A stretch of DNA of 64,000 bases from assembly GCF_963576675.1 (NCBI RefSeq), contig NC_088917.1, positions 78,044,610 to 78,108,609 of the forward strand. The letters run 5' to 3'. This document shows positions 44,778-58,698 of the stretch, one piece after another. This stretch comes from Euphorbia lathyris (lineage: Eukaryota > Streptophyta > Magnoliopsida > Malpighiales > Euphorbiaceae). How positions within the stretch are numbered: the stretch's first letter is position 1; each line of letters begins with the position of its first letter. A program made the position numbers and the translations under genes. The notes under the pieces were generated by a model. The model ran no database searches and was not told where the DNA came from. It saw only the letters and a program-made list of their open reading frames with translations.

Positions 44778-47700
44778 TTATCGTGCTTCTTTCCATTTAC
44801 CATCATAATATGATCGCTTCAGTTTCTCTGTTGTCGGATCTACTAAATGATCAGAACCTGAAAAGAAGTTGGTGCTCGGAGATGATGCTCCGTAAGTATG
44901 GTTCAACTTCGAGGCGAATTTGAGTCTCAGAAGCAATGAATTAGTCATAACTCCAATAGAACTTAAACCCATGAGAGCTCCCGCGATTGATGGGGTCAAC
45001 ATAGTCCCGGTTACTGGCAGTAACATGCCAGCTGCAATTGGAATGCCGATCTGCAGATACATACAAAGCTGGGTTAAGATCAAAATGATAATGTGGAATA
45101 AAGCAGCTATGTTGCATGGAAATTGATACGGAAATGGAAACGGACATCAGAAAATCATATTTGTTAAAATATAGGGGTATAGACAAAGCAGCTATGTTGC
45201 ATGGAATCATATTTGTTATTCAGGTGAACAATATGCCACTTTAAGCAAGTTTCAAGAGTCAACGAGACACTCTGTAAGTTTAAAGGCTCAATAAGTTCTT
45301 TTAGCCAAGTTTATGTATTAAGCCTAATAACAACGAAGAATTGATGAGGAAAGAATTGCATCACAAATTCAAGGCTCAGCCGGTAATTTACCTCCTATGA
45401 ATTATTTTACATAATTTCAGAATTAGTATCTCAGCATTTTAATGAAGCCAAGCATCTCCAACTTTCAAAATATACAGTCTTTTGTCATACGAGGATACAA
45501 CTTTTGTGCGCAATATACTTCAGGAAACTACATAGGGCAGGGTGCACTAGTTCAAGTTTTACACAACACGTCATCTGTGCATGCACTAAGTTAATAATTT
45601 GATGTCACGTAGCCAATAATTTAATGCAGTAAAAAGGATTTACTTAATCAATTATAATGTAATATTTTATTGGTTAAAGTGTAACTTGAAAGTGATATTA
45701 AATTATTAGCTTGGTGCAAGGATGACATGGTGCGCCGGACTTATAATAAAATCCAGAGGCTTTTAGTACTAAATACACATAACTTTGTCTGTAATGCAGA
45801 TGCACAAAACTTACAATGTTGTATGCGAATGCCCACCAGAGGTTTTGCTTCACTGTCTTCATGGTCAGCCTGCTTAGTTCCAATGCATCAAGCAACTAGA
45901 TACAAGTAATAAAGTAAATCTGTCAAGAAACCGTTTGACCCAAATGTTGAATCTTATAGATAAGACCTAAAAATAACTTTTATTACTATTATTATTATCT
46001 CTGACACACTCTGACACCCGAATGTCTCTCGGGCTTGAAGCCTATACAATACAACGATATAGGTGGTATTTACCATGAAGTACAGATTTGTTTGCTTTTT
46101 TTTTTTTGGATGTAGGTTAAAATGACACTAATAATTGATATTAAAAGGAAGCGAATGACACAAACGTACCGAAGTTTTCATGAGTTGTATGAAAGCAAGG
46201 CTCAAAACTATGAATGTTATTCAAATACCTGTGAAAGCCTATTGCCAGTCAGCACAATGGAGGACACCTCACTAGCAGCTCCAACACCTTCACCCATTGC
46301 CACTCCAACATGTGACGATGCCAAGGCAGCAGCATCATTGATTCCGTCACCAACCATGGCTACAATGTTCTGATCCTTCTGAAGTTCAGTAATGAACTTT
46401 TTCTTTTCGTCTGGTTTAACTCCAGCTAACACCTATCATTAACAGCACATAAAGAATATAAAATATCAATTGAAAACTATTAAATGTGCAATATGTTCAA
46501 ATATCAAGCAAGATCAATTTTGAAAGAACAGTTTTGTGGAGCAACTTCTATAGTTTGAATCCTTAACAAACCAACTGGATTTAAGTGTCAATGAACCAAT
46601 TGACCTAGAAGCTTAAGATAAGGCCCAAGAATAGTTTTTATTATTATTATCTTCGACAGGCTCCCGCACAAGAATGCCTCCTGGGCTTGAAGTGTGCACA
46701 GCACATGTCCATTTTGCTATGTGTTGAAATGGGAGTTGTCAGGATTTGGACCCTCGACCACTTGGTCTAAGAGGCTTTGATACCATACAAGCATGGACCT
46801 AACTCACCCCAAAAGGAACCTCAAAAGTAGGAGGATTGTCTGACATATGTAAGAAGCCATATAGCTCATCAACTAAGCATGTGGGGTATTTAACATGTCA
46901 AACAACCATTTGACCCAAAAGCTTAAGCTGATAGGTAAGGTCCAAAAATATGTTTTTTTAATATCTCTGACACATCCCTACACTACACCCGAATGTTCCC
47001 TCGGTTTGAAGCGTGTACAAGTACAACACGTGTCCAGCTTGCCATGTGTTGAAATTCCATGTAATAAATGGGAGTTGCTAGGATTTGAATCCTCTACCAC
47101 TTGGCCTAAAAGGTTTTGATACCATGTCAAAGAACCATTTCACCCAAAAGTTTAAGCTGATAATAGTTAAGGCCCAAGGATAGCTATAATTATTGCCTCC
47201 GACATTAATCATTGCCAATAAATTATGCTTCCCATCTAATTCTTTTTAAAAAAAATATTATGCACTTCTGAAGTTGAAGACACTCATCGTGATCTCACTT
47301 TCAAATGCAAGGATAAGTGTCTTATCATACTCTACCAATCATAAAACAAGAAGTTATCTTTTTCATATGATTAATTTCTATCTATTTACTATAAACTTCT
47401 AAAGTTGAACAGAGTTCACAACCGCACTTTCTAATGCAAGGATAAGAGTCTTACCTTCTCTTTAGGAATACCAACAATAGATGCAACATACTCCGCAGTA
47501 CTCCTTTTGTCACCAGACAGCATGTACACATTAATTCCTTGTTTACGCAAAGATTCTACAACATGTCCAGCATCTTCTCTGACCTGATCTTCCAAGTATA
47601 TAAGGCCAGCAAGGGTGTTGTCTACACCAACATAAACAACTGACTGATCCATAGCATCTTTCAGTTCGTGAAATGGATTTTCATCAACTCCATTCCTGCA

Positions 47701-50700
47701 CCAAGGACCCAACGAAATAAAATATAAGACTTTCTATTTTATTTTACTCCTGCTCCTCATTCAGCTTTGAAGTGTTTACTTCAATAAAATGCTTAACGAA
47801 TTCACTATGTAGAAGATGTACTATGGTAGAAATACCATGATTTAGGCAAGATAGTTTCACTTAGAAAAATTGTAGTCACACTGATTTTTTGCAATAAACA
47901 TTTTTAATTAACTTCCTTTTGGTTAAAAGGCAGCTGTATTTATGCATGCTAGCATGAAAGTTCTTACCAAATTATAAATATATATACAGTTGCTCATCTT
48001 AGCTGGCTTGTAAGTTCACCAACCACAGTTTCACCTAGAGTAACCAGTGAATGCAATAATTCCTCATCTTTTCTATCCTAAAGATAGATCCAAATTGAGT
48101 TTAATCTCAGGGCAGGTTTCATTTAAATGCTTTGTAGGTGCTTCTAATCTGTTTACTTTGCTCCTGTTAAATAACATGGAAGACATTTATTGTCTCTATG
48201 TCTATTTGTTACATTAAGAAAATCAACATCCTAGATCCAAATACCAAATAAGAAACTTGATGTGTAAGTCTGTTTTCTGATTGCAGAGTTGGTAGATTTA
48301 ATGCTTGTTTTAAGCCTGGCATGGCATGCATGAAAACTATATACTGTTTGATTAGTGTCTGACCAAAGGCTGTTAATATTCAGAAAAAAAGCATTCTAAC
48401 AGTAGCAGATGACTCCTGTGATTGGTGAACTGAAGGATAGGCATTAGAAAACAAACTCAAACTCCATAGCAATGACTTCAACTGTATGTGTCAGATATTA
48501 ATATGCATTGGGCCTTTAACTATCAACTTAAGCTTTTAGTTCAATTGGTTCCATGACATTCAGGAACTCAATACTTTGACCAAAATGACATAACCAGACA
48601 TTCACAGAGGGGAACTACAAAACATTTTTTTTTTTAAAATACAAATACTCCGTTACTACTAAACAAAAATTATTCTTCCAGTTGGGAACTGCAAAACAAC
48701 CCAAGTCAGAGGGGAAATAATACGATAATCAAAGACTTACAAAGCATAAAGTAGAACAATATGATATTATGTTGCTAGGCATTTCAAAAGCAGCACAGGA
48801 AATCTTAGGTGTTGCAAGAGCAATCAGGTGTTTGCCAACAAATTTGAATTCCTCCAAGATACAGTTACATGGAACATGCATATGTGTGCATGAAGAGAAT
48901 ATGTAAAATACCTCTGGACCCAATCTAATGTTCCAACAGACACTCTCTTGTTCTCAATTAAGGCTACTGCACCAGACCCTGGTTCCTCCAAGAATGTTCC
49001 ATCTGCCACCTGAAGTATCAAGATAAAAAAGAAAACGCGGATTCAAGCTGCAAGTAAAAGAACTTCCATCATACCTAACAGTCTTGATCTTTGATCCTCT
49101 TTAAACTTATTCAACATCAGTTCGAATCATTCTTTTATTGACAGCAGGCTATAGAATAGCAATTATTTATGGATGATGTCTTAGAACATGGTTTCACAGG
49201 CCAAATGTGGAAAACTAGAGTAAATCTTCGACATGTTCATGAATATTACTTATTAACATCTCCAAACGGTCTCATATCCTGCATTTCCCATATAGCCACA
49301 GAGATGTAGTTGTTTCATTTCATACCTGTAGCTCTACCGTTCTTTTAATTACATTACTAATATGATACTAATACACTAGCAAATCAAACCCAGGCAAATT
49401 TTTGTAGCAACAAGATATCTTATTAACAACATGATTGACATAGGAAGCAGGAAAAATGAGAGACAGACCAGTGCACCACCATTAGCAATAAAATTCTTAA
49501 TATCTTGTTAAAAAAATAGTGATCTTTTTATTTCCATTTAACATCCAATGACACATGCTTCCATTCAATCTTCTGATTCTTACAAATACCATGGAAGTTG
49601 GAGCTGCAAATTTCATGCCTTTAAGTAAAAATCAAAACAACCAAAGCAGGTCTAGTTACTCTCAATAATCAACAATATAATGGAAACTAGAGGCTGATTG
49701 AGGGGCCATGAACATCTGGCATTTGAGTAGAAATGAGTATGAAATCGATGGTATGTAAGCAGATTCTTTAAGCTTTTAAAGTACCTCTGGACTTTGCAGA
49801 TTGACAGCCTGAGCAGCTTTTACTATAGCTTTTCCAACAGGATGAATGGTATTGGATTCCACACCAGCAGCTAAAGTTAGAATATCAGCTTCCGACCATC
49901 TCTCATTAGAAGTTAGTCTGCATCAAAGCACATTATTCCCAACTCAGTATACAATATGCAGGCATATTTATCAGAATATGTATCTTCTGAGAATTAGGGT
50001 GACTCCAAATGTCTCATCTTTCAGTGTTTCCGAAATAGACACTCATCCAATACACCTACTATGTCTTTATATGTTCTGCAATTGTTTCTACAAGAACTTG
50101 GACCATCAACTTAATATTTTAAGATATGTGCAGGTTATAATGGTCATTTCATAAGAAGAAATCCCACTTGCTACAATCATAGGTCCAACATGTGAGTTAT
50201 TTAAGCCAAAAGAAATGATTATGCCCTCAAACACAATGTCCATAGAATTTTTTTGAACAGACGAACATAACATCAATATAGCATAACACAGGAACACATG
50301 TATATTTTTAGTAGAAGTTAAAATTACAAACATATAATTCAAATACAGCAACTGGATATTCTCATAGTAAAAAGAACTTCTGCCAACACTCAACTCTGTA
50401 TCCGTGGTTTTCACACCTCCAGTAGTGACAATTTTTGTAACAACAGGTCTGCCGATTGTCAGGGTTCCTGTTTTGTCAAACACAATGGTTCTAACCATTG
50501 AAAACTTCTCTAGAACATGTCCACCGCGCAAAAGTAATCCTCTTGTTGCACCCAATGATGTTCCAACCTTTTAAGATGAAGTTTTAGAGAAACAATTAAA
50601 AACCACAAAAGGAGGGAAGGAAAATGGGCAGAAATGAAGGCTATGATCGACCAAAATCTGTAAATATATACAAAAATGTAATTATCCCTCCTGAAATGGG

Positions 50701-53700
50701 GTAGCGTGGAGAGTATATACCAGTACAGCAGTAGGTGTAGCTAGTCCCAGAGCACATGGACAAGCAATAACCTGCAACAATATTCATCAGTGTCAAACGG
50801 ATTAGATAATGACATGACCAACAATGTTCCAATTTCAAGATCTCAACACAATTTGAGCAGTAATGTTATGATGGTTAACTTCCAAAGCAACCATCAGATG
50901 ACAAATCCCAACTAATGTGCGTGATGTATAATCTTCATACAAAAGGGAATTTAAACCATAACTGTATTACACTAGTGATAGAAACATTTTATGACTATAA
51001 CTTCCCAACCAACCAACAAATACTAGTTTCATCAAATATCAAAGAAAATGTCAAGGTGAGTAGCAAGGTTCTGTAATCCTCATGATTGAACCTTCTAGTC
51101 CACCTGTTTCAATGTCCCCACCAGCAAAAAAAGGAGGCAAATACTAATCTCATTAAAGTTTCTACTTCTACATAAGAATGCAAATTGAGGCCCGAGTAAG
51201 TTGAGGCTCAAATATGAGTCTGTCTATAATAACAATGAACAAATATCAACAAAAAGAAAATGAGGAGCTTTCTGCAGAAGCAACATCACAAGATGACTAG
51301 AAGAATTAGATATTACTGAGTGCCATACCAAAACGCTGCAAGAGAGCTGCAGAGCCAGTGAAACGGGATTCCCATGGTGAAAAGCAGCGGGGGCAATACC
51401 AGTCCCAAACAAATTCCAGAACATAAATGTAGCAGCTGAGAGTGCCATTACTCCATATGTAAAATGCCCAGATACCTGGTAATGCATTAGGAGAACCAAG
51501 CAGAGTAAATTCCATGAATACATCACAACTAATAACATGAGTACTTTGCATGTAAAGACTCTTCTCCTTCATTTGCACTTTGGGTACCAAATCAAAGAAT
51601 TTAAATGGAAAAATAATAGTAAAAAAATAATCAAAAGAAGATGAAAGTGGGAAATATTAAGAAAACAAGCCGATAATCGAATAACACTGCCAAAATGAAC
51701 ACAAATGATCTATACATAAAAACCTAAAATGTCAAAGACATTAATATCTATACAGCCATTAAAAACTTCAAAAACAAAGTGTTTCAGATAATTGTTTTAC
51801 TGACAGTGACAATCTACATAATTAGATATACCAGTTCAGGTTGGGAAACTATCATTGCCTAAGAGAAAAGCATCCTAATCTCTGGAAAAGGCAAAGAAAA
51901 CACAGCCCAACCCAATCGGTTCAACTTAAACTAAACTCCCGAATCTGTTTCCCTGTCAAGATCTGTCACAGTTGGAATTGATTCTCTCCCCATTGATCAT
52001 ACAAAGCAAGATGAAGCCAGAAACTTAGGCCTGCTTTTGTCATTTAATCCCTTGTAAGATTTTTATGATAATTTCTTGCTCAAAGGAACTCTCTTTTTAG
52101 ATAATCTTCAATATTATTAAGTCATTAAATTCTCAGAACCATGTTCTAGAAAAGACGCAACTCCGCACCAATGATCCAAAGTAAAATAATGTCAATTATT
52201 GTACCTATGCATCATAGCAACTAGAAGATAGAAATGTGGAAATAATGTTAGCAAAATCCATAAAATGATACAAAAAATCTACCACCCTAGAAACTTTGAT
52301 AGTGCCAACGGAAAAATAATACCAGAACTATGGAAAAGAGACCTTGTCTGCTAGCCGTTGCACAGGAGCTTCTCTGCTTTGTGCTTCTTCTACCAAACGA
52401 ACAATGTCTCCGATGGCCGTCTCGCCACCCGGTCTCTGCACTTCAACTGTTAGAGTTCCATTAAGGTTTATGCTTCCAGCTGCTACTTGACTCTAGCACA
52501 AGAATAATTCAAGCATGATTAGAAAATTTGCGGAACAGTATGCAGTGGAGTGAAAATTAGTTGTATGTGACTGGAGAAGATACCCCGGGTAGTTTTGTCA
52601 CTGGCAACGGCTCCCCTGTGAAACTTGATTCATCAATGGTGCTTCGACCGCCTGTAACAATCCCATCTGCTGGGACACGGTCCTAAATCAAGAGAATAAT
52701 CAATACACATGCCAAGCTTCAACTTGACAAAATTCACCATGGAAGCAATGCATGATAAACTGGGAAGAGGAAAATAATGTAGTATAGTAACAAGTAAAAC
52801 ATTCAGCATTGATGTTAGAATTGAAAGAGAAAATCTAAGAAAAAAGAAGCTTGTTAATCAGATAACTGAATAAATGCAAGATGCACAAAGGCTATATAGG
52901 AAGAAACTGAAGTCTTTTACTTACTCCAGGTAGTACGACAATTTGGTCTCCAACAGAGAGACTACTACTAGGAACTTCAACACTGGTGCCTGCATGTGTT
53001 GCATCACTATGAACCAAAAGACGAGCTTTTGAAGGTAAAATACTTAGGAGTCCTGTCATGTCACTGGTTGCTTTAATTTTAGCTCTTTGTTCAAGATTCC
53101 TTCCCAGCAACACAAAAGCTATTAACATAATTGGCTCCTCAAAGAAGGCCTTCCAACCCTGTTCATACAGCATCCATTCAACAATTGAGAATTAGCTGAT
53201 TACATAACTTGCAAGCTTAACCTAATAACGCATTTAAAACAACCGTGCCATTTCTAGAAAGTAACATGAAATATTTTTTTAAGAAAAACTGCATAGAAAT
53301 ATTTAACTGGATTGCTTAGAGAAAGAAGCACTAATGAATCAATATCAAAACTTTAATTGCAACAACAATGTATATAGCAAGTCTTCAGTTTAATCACTAA
53401 AATTCATGCCACAAAGTAATGGCATATATAGTAACATTACCCAGCAAGTAAAGCTCCTGCATTACAATTTATAAATGCACATAGAATATCATGATAATTT
53501 GAACAGATCATATCAGAATCACATGCCAACTTAGAAATAGCATATTGCCAAGAAAAATTGAACTTAAAGATTGTAGTTGTTATTTCTGACAAGACCACAA
53601 TAAACAAAAATAAATAATCATATGCACACAAAACAAGGCCATAAATCATTTTGTCAATATTTCGTGGATTTATAATTAAAGAATCCAAACAAAACTAGTC

Positions 53701-56700
53701 ATATGAGGAAGAGGCAAATATTACTTACCAGCTTCGGGATTAAGGTAGCTAATGTACTAACAGAAAATGAAGATAACGCCCCAAGACCAACTAATGTGTT
53801 CATATTTGGGGCCCCCTTAAAAAGGCTTTTCACACCATCAAGTATAAGTTGACGTCCAGGACCAAGCAATGTAAACAAAGATAAGGAAAGATGGAATCCT
53901 GTGGAATGAAAAAAATGGACCCATGGAACTTTAAGAGCAAATATATGTGAAAGATGACCAAAGAGGCAGACAGCACATAGAGCCCATGAGACAACAAGCT
54001 CACGACCTGCAAAGAAACATGGAACTTACATCAGGGTAGAAAGGTTAACGATTAGGTAATTTATAACTAAATTATCCTACTTGAATCTAATGAGAAATTG
54101 AAAAAGCGTACTACATAAACTGAACTAAACTACTTTAACCTAAAAAGTCTAAGAAGCTATTTACCACTTTCTTTTAAGCGAACATGCTTTTCCTCCATTT
54201 TCTTCTCAAAAATGTTGAAAAAGTTTTCACCTCCTGCATCTATACACAAAGCATGGGATCAGATCATCAAGATGCTTGTATATAAAAATGCTATCCAAAT
54301 TATTGAAACTAAGTTAAAAAAAAACTTTGTAGTCTAGGGTACAGAAAACCAAGATAGAAATAAATTTTATTCATCACTTCACTAAGAACTTGTGCACTTG
54401 AGTCATTGCTGTAATATATGAAGTTATCACATCCATCATCTTGAGATGCAAAAGAAAACTAGTTGTAGTTTTAGACTTCAATGCTTCTACCAATTGTGAC
54501 TCTACACCCACCAAGAATTATGTGACATTTTGCCTCCAATATGGATAACGTTGTTCATAATAAACTCTTTCCTGTTGAATAAAATTTCACATATGACATT
54601 ATGCGATACACCATACAAAACACTCAGGTAAAAACTATTAAAAGTTCATCAGTGATTTTGTCTCCAACAGCAAATTTCTTCATCATCATTTGCACTACTT
54701 CTCTTCTCTCACTAAATATCTACATATCCATCTTTCTTAACTAGGACACCATTAGCTTTCTAGATTTATCCTTGAAGTTGTTTCTTATGGTATCCCTACC
54801 CTAGATTTTTCCTATTGGCTCTTGTAACCAACTCCAAGTTACTGCACATACCCAACTATGCTGTCAGAGTACCATTTGATTACGAGAGAGAAAAAAAACT
54901 ATGAGATTATTAGTATCCTCATTGAGTTAAAAGGTTAATTTGTTTGCAGAAATTAATGATCTAACTATTCTAGAAACCCATATAAAATAAAATGCAGTAT
55001 CTGGCTAAAACAAGGATCAAACTTGCATGCAAGGTTGGAGCTACCATGCTTAGCCAACAAAAAGTAATATGCAAGCAAATTTCATATTTGGTAATATTTG
55101 CAACAGAAAGTATACACAATCATTTGGAATATGTCAATGAACTACTTGAACTAAAAGCGTAAGCTTAAGGCCCAATTCATATTAATATCTGACGCACTCC
55201 CGCACGCGAATGCCCGCAGTGCTTGAAGCATATACAATACATGCCCATCTTACCATGTGTTAAAATTAAATCAACAATTGTGGTTGCCAGGATTCGAACA
55301 GTTATTTCCATGAAATTCACCATAATTGTAATATAACGTTCATGGAACCCAATATGACTAAACCCTACTCTATCAAACTTGGTGGGACTTCAAAATACTG
55401 TTAGAAAAGCAACAGAGCTTTATGTACAAACAATACCCATTTTCTCCAGCTACAAACACTACACATATGAAAACCACTTCAAATAAGTAACAGCCCCACA
55501 TAGGACACTCCATCCCAGCACACATGGTCAACAAAGCCAAACCTGAAGCTGAAAGCTTTCTTTGAGCAAATTCAGTACCTGCCAAACCATTCTTGAACAT
55601 TAATACTCTCCAACCGTCCCATTTAGTAAAAGTTTGGAACCAGGACCAAGCTAACTCAATAGTTGATTCACAGGCTAATATCTGAAATGTAGAATTTGTT
55701 TATTTATATGAGGGGCATCTTTTTTTTGTTTCTAAAAAGATTTTCTCTTCTATAGCATCCTAGACCGAGCACGTTCCTATTGTTTCCTCACAAATATGCA
55801 ACAATAGCATCCCAAACAATTCCACAGGGAAAAGGCACCATTTCCATGATTTTAGAACAATAAAGAAAATTATAAAGAACAGTTGGGCCTCGCATTTCGG
55901 AAACACCGTTTACGGGAACAGACAAATGAGGAAGAAATTGACTACAACCAAGATATCAATACACTAATGAGACTTTTAAAAGATGTAGCTACATAATTAG
56001 AAGATTAACAATTATATTCATTGGAAAGACAATAGGGCCTTCTTGCTTAAGGGAACAACCCTAGAGAGAATAAAGGCTACCCAAAGTTTTCCCTAAATTC
56101 CAGGATATGTAAGATTAATTTTTCCCAAAATAATACAAGAGCAATGTAAGTCTCTTACACTTCGTCTAGTTGATGAGACAGATGAACATCCTAAATCTCT
56201 TTATAATAACTAAAAAACATGGTAAATTCAAATCATACAACAGAAGATTCTCCAAAACGAATGGACTCCTCAGCCTCAGAAACCTCTCTCCATCCAATTC
56301 ACCTCAAGTAGTTGCTGATACTCAACAATTACTGCTACACTTGTCATTTGGATCTAATACAAAGAAGGTTGTTGTAAGATATGGCCATGCTAACAAGATC
56401 ATGAAAACTCAATGAATTAGGAACATACCACAAAGAATTACAGTTGCTCCTTATAAGAATCTTTTGCATTTCTACATGGAAATATCTCCATCAATAGCTT
56501 CCTGACCTGCGGCTGCCACTAATTCACCAAGGTTTGAATGAATATGGGAACCCTGAGAGGTAATGTCTACTCTGATTTACATACAGAGATCCTAACAGAC
56601 AGGTAGTTATTGATGATGAATAAAAAAAATAGTTAAGTAATAAATTCTGTCTATGTTTATGGACAAAATGACATTAGCAGCCCTATGCGCAAGAAATGCC

Positions 56701-58527
56701 AGCTCATTTCCAGAGAAGTAATATTTCTGAATTCCAACTTCTGAAGTGGATTCTAGATAGATTACACTGTGTTAGACCTTAGTCAATGATTTATAACTTC
56801 CTATAAATGACCAAATGAAGCTTCCTACAAATTGAAATTCTGATCAGATATTCAGAATGCATCTGACGGACGAATAAAAAAACTGATGGGAAATAAACAA
56901 GCCGTAGACTGTCACTGAACCTTTCAGGGGTCAAGTGAATCATCAAAAACTAAGTGGCAATGACTGAATGACTTTTGTGCACAAAACAATAGTAGGATGC
57001 CAATCAGCTCATCTAGACACGTAAAGCATGCCAAAAGTATTTCTGTATCACCAATGTCACTAGGTACCTCACCAACTAAATTAAAAAAATAAATAAATAA
57101 ATAAAAGATTAAGTGCAAAGAAGCAAGATTGTAAAAGGTACAACTCTTCATGCATTAAAACCATATAAAAAAGAGAATAAGTTCAACAACAATGGCAAAC
57201 TGGAAATGACAAAGTTATACTACCATGTACTAAAACTTGTTTATGCTTGTCATCTACATAGGAAACATGCATATATTAACAATGGCATAATGATGCTAGC
57301 GTTGATAACAAGGGTGAAGTGCTTACCTCGAGGGTTAGACTTGAAACCACAACTAGTCAGTTGCTTTGCAAGCTCCTCTCCCAATTGTTTTTGCCAGTTT
57401 GGCACAACCTTTGCTTCAGAGACAGGCCACACTATTGCAGTCTCTGTTGTGAGATTAACACTAGCAGATGAAACTTGTGCCTGCACGTGAGATAATAAAC
57501 AACAAAATTACATCAAGATTACAGAAACACCTCATAAAATAAAAACACATGACTCACACTATGTTACAAAAAGAATCATAAATCAGAATAAATTCCCAAT
57601 ACTACTTTTTACAAAAGAAAGGACTAATAAAACCTACCAAGCAAGAACTCTGAATGAAAATAAATTCATCACACAACCAAATGCAGCATTTCACCAATAG
57701 TTGCATTTTCTAATTTTTAATTAACTAAGCAAAAGACTTCCCAGGGACTATATTTCAGACATATTAGTGGATGACCAAAATGCTTTAAAAGCATTTACTA
57801 TACTATTATATTAACTAAAAAAAAGTTCAAAATAGATAATTACAAGAGAAACAGAGAACATTTACTTTCTTCTTGCATTTAGCTCCTTGCTCTAAACACA
57901 TTGTAGAATAGCAAATGAATGAACCAAACAATGACTTGAAATTCATAAAATAATATCACTTACTTGATTTTCCAGTATTCTCTTTACACTAGCTGCACAT
58001 CCACCGCAAGTCATTCCCTTCCATAGAGCGCGAACTAAATTTAGCACATAGCGCAAGAGAGAACAAAAACAAACAAAAATACACATCAAAGAAGAGGAAT
58101 ATCAAATTCTTACTCCAACATCGAGTATAATAACCTCCGGAGACAGCTCCGATACTCCCTCAGAAGCTCCCGCAGCCAAATTTGACTTACTATCACCGCT
58201 TTCCGATCCATCACGACCTCCACCGCCGCCATCCCCACCGAACGGGCCACCAGCGCCAATTCCACCACCACTAGAGGTAGAAAAAGAAGCAGCGGAGTTC
58301 GATACGCATTCCAAACGGCGGCGGACAATCGGCAATACTACGGACAAGGCTCTCAAAGAAGAAGCATGAGAAGGAAAAGAGGGATTAGTGCGAGAATAAA
58401 AGGAAGTGAGCCGGCGAGTGAATAGGTGGCGAGTTGGAGGATTGCAGGAGGGGAGGTGACGATTGAGAAGTTTGGAAAAGGTGAAGACAGTGAGAGAAGT
58501 TGTTGAGAGAGAAAATGCGGAGTCCAT
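44778..58527 (-). CDS. PAA1: Chloroplast Cu+-transporting P1B-type ATPase PAA1/HMA6
   Basis: Seventeen exons join to 953 codons (952 aa): 58114-58527, 57964-58017, 57327-57480, 54165-54239, 53729-54006, 52925-53158, 52584-52682, 52343-52492, 51329-51475, 50721-50771, 50395-50567, 49785-49917, 48912-49009, 47455-47695, 46229-46432, 45815-45895 and 44778-45050. All introns are GT-AG. The Ser/Arg-rich N-terminus is a chloroplast transit peptide, followed by a Gly-rich stretch. The metal-binding motif GMTCGGC has C142 and C145. Then come TGEP (425-428), the channel motif CPC (539-541), the phosphorylated Asp D583 in DKTGTLT, the nucleotide-binding HP (635-636) and GDGIND (795-800). The family pumps Cu+ across the plastid envelope for plastocyanin and Cu/Zn-SOD. 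Length matches Arabidopsis PAA1 (949 aa). No defects seen. The exon 11 donor (GA|GTTGAG) is weak but is the only one that keeps the frame. Confidence 0.96.
45100..45207. repeat. Short duplication carrying a hAT MITE end, PAA1 last intron
   Basis: AAAGCAGCTATGTTGCATGG occurs twice about 83 bp apart, followed each time by an A- and T-rich tail (ATCATATTTGTTA in both). CTATGTTGCATGGAAA is the left end of the hAT MITE at 33202. Confidence 0.6.
45923..46070 (-). repeat. TRIM-like fragment in PAA1 intron 15
   Basis: It shares CGTTTGACCCAAATG, TATCTCTGACACAC and CCCGAATGTCTCTCGGGCTTG with the more complete copy at 46896-47204. Truncated. Confidence 0.6.
46586..46786 (-). repeat. TRIM-like element, one LTR plus internal part, PAA1 intron 14
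   Basis: TGTCAATGAACCAATTGACC through to GGCTTTGATACCAT: one LTR-like end, internal sequence, and the same primer-binding-type word at its right edge; the second LTR is missing. Confidence 0.6.
46896..47204 (-). mobile_element. TRIM-like mini retrotransposon in PAA1 intron 14
   Basis: Two short direct repeats with TG...CA ends flank an internal stretch: 46896-46972 and 47125-47204, both TGTCAAA-AACCATTT-ACCC to CTC-GACA. On the minus strand the word next to the right-hand repeat is TGGTATCAAAACC, complementary to initiator tRNA-Met as in LTR elements. This makes it a minus-strand element about 309 bp long with 77-80 bp LTRs and no coding. No clean 5-bp TSD was seen. Confidence 0.65.
55128..55300 (-). 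repeat. TRIM-like fragment in PAA1 intron 3
   Basis: TATGTCAATGAACTACTTGA, GCTTAAGGCCC, CTCCCGCACGCGAATGCCCG and CCATGTGTTAAAATT match the copies in introns 14 and 15. It is a decayed relative. Confidence 0.55.
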
Positions 58528-58662
58528 TGAAGAAGATGAAGAAGAAAGAAAGAAGAGGGAGAAGGAAATTGAAAGACGGCTTTGTTCTTTCAGTGTTATA
58601 CGTATGTAAAAAATAAACGTGAACGCTATCCAGTTTTTTCAATTCATCGGCTTACCTTTGTT

Positions 58663-58698
58663 AACTTGACACGTCAGTACGTGCTGATGTGTCAAGTT
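58663..58698. promoter_or_regulatory. 36-bp palindrome upstream of PAA1
   Basis: AACTTGACACGTCAGTAC followed at once by GTGCTGATGTGTCAAGTT: 16 of 18 positions pair. It lies 136-171 bp upstream of the PAA1 ATG. It holds two ACGT cores (bZIP-type) and a GTAC at its exact centre of symmetry region (58677-58680), the core word bound by SPL7-type copper-response factors. Function is inferred. Confidence 0.45.

Noticed and set aside
46122..46373. Plus-strand frame of 83 codons
   Set aside because: It is antisense to exon 15 of the PAA1 gene, where the conserved GDGIND region explains the low stop density.
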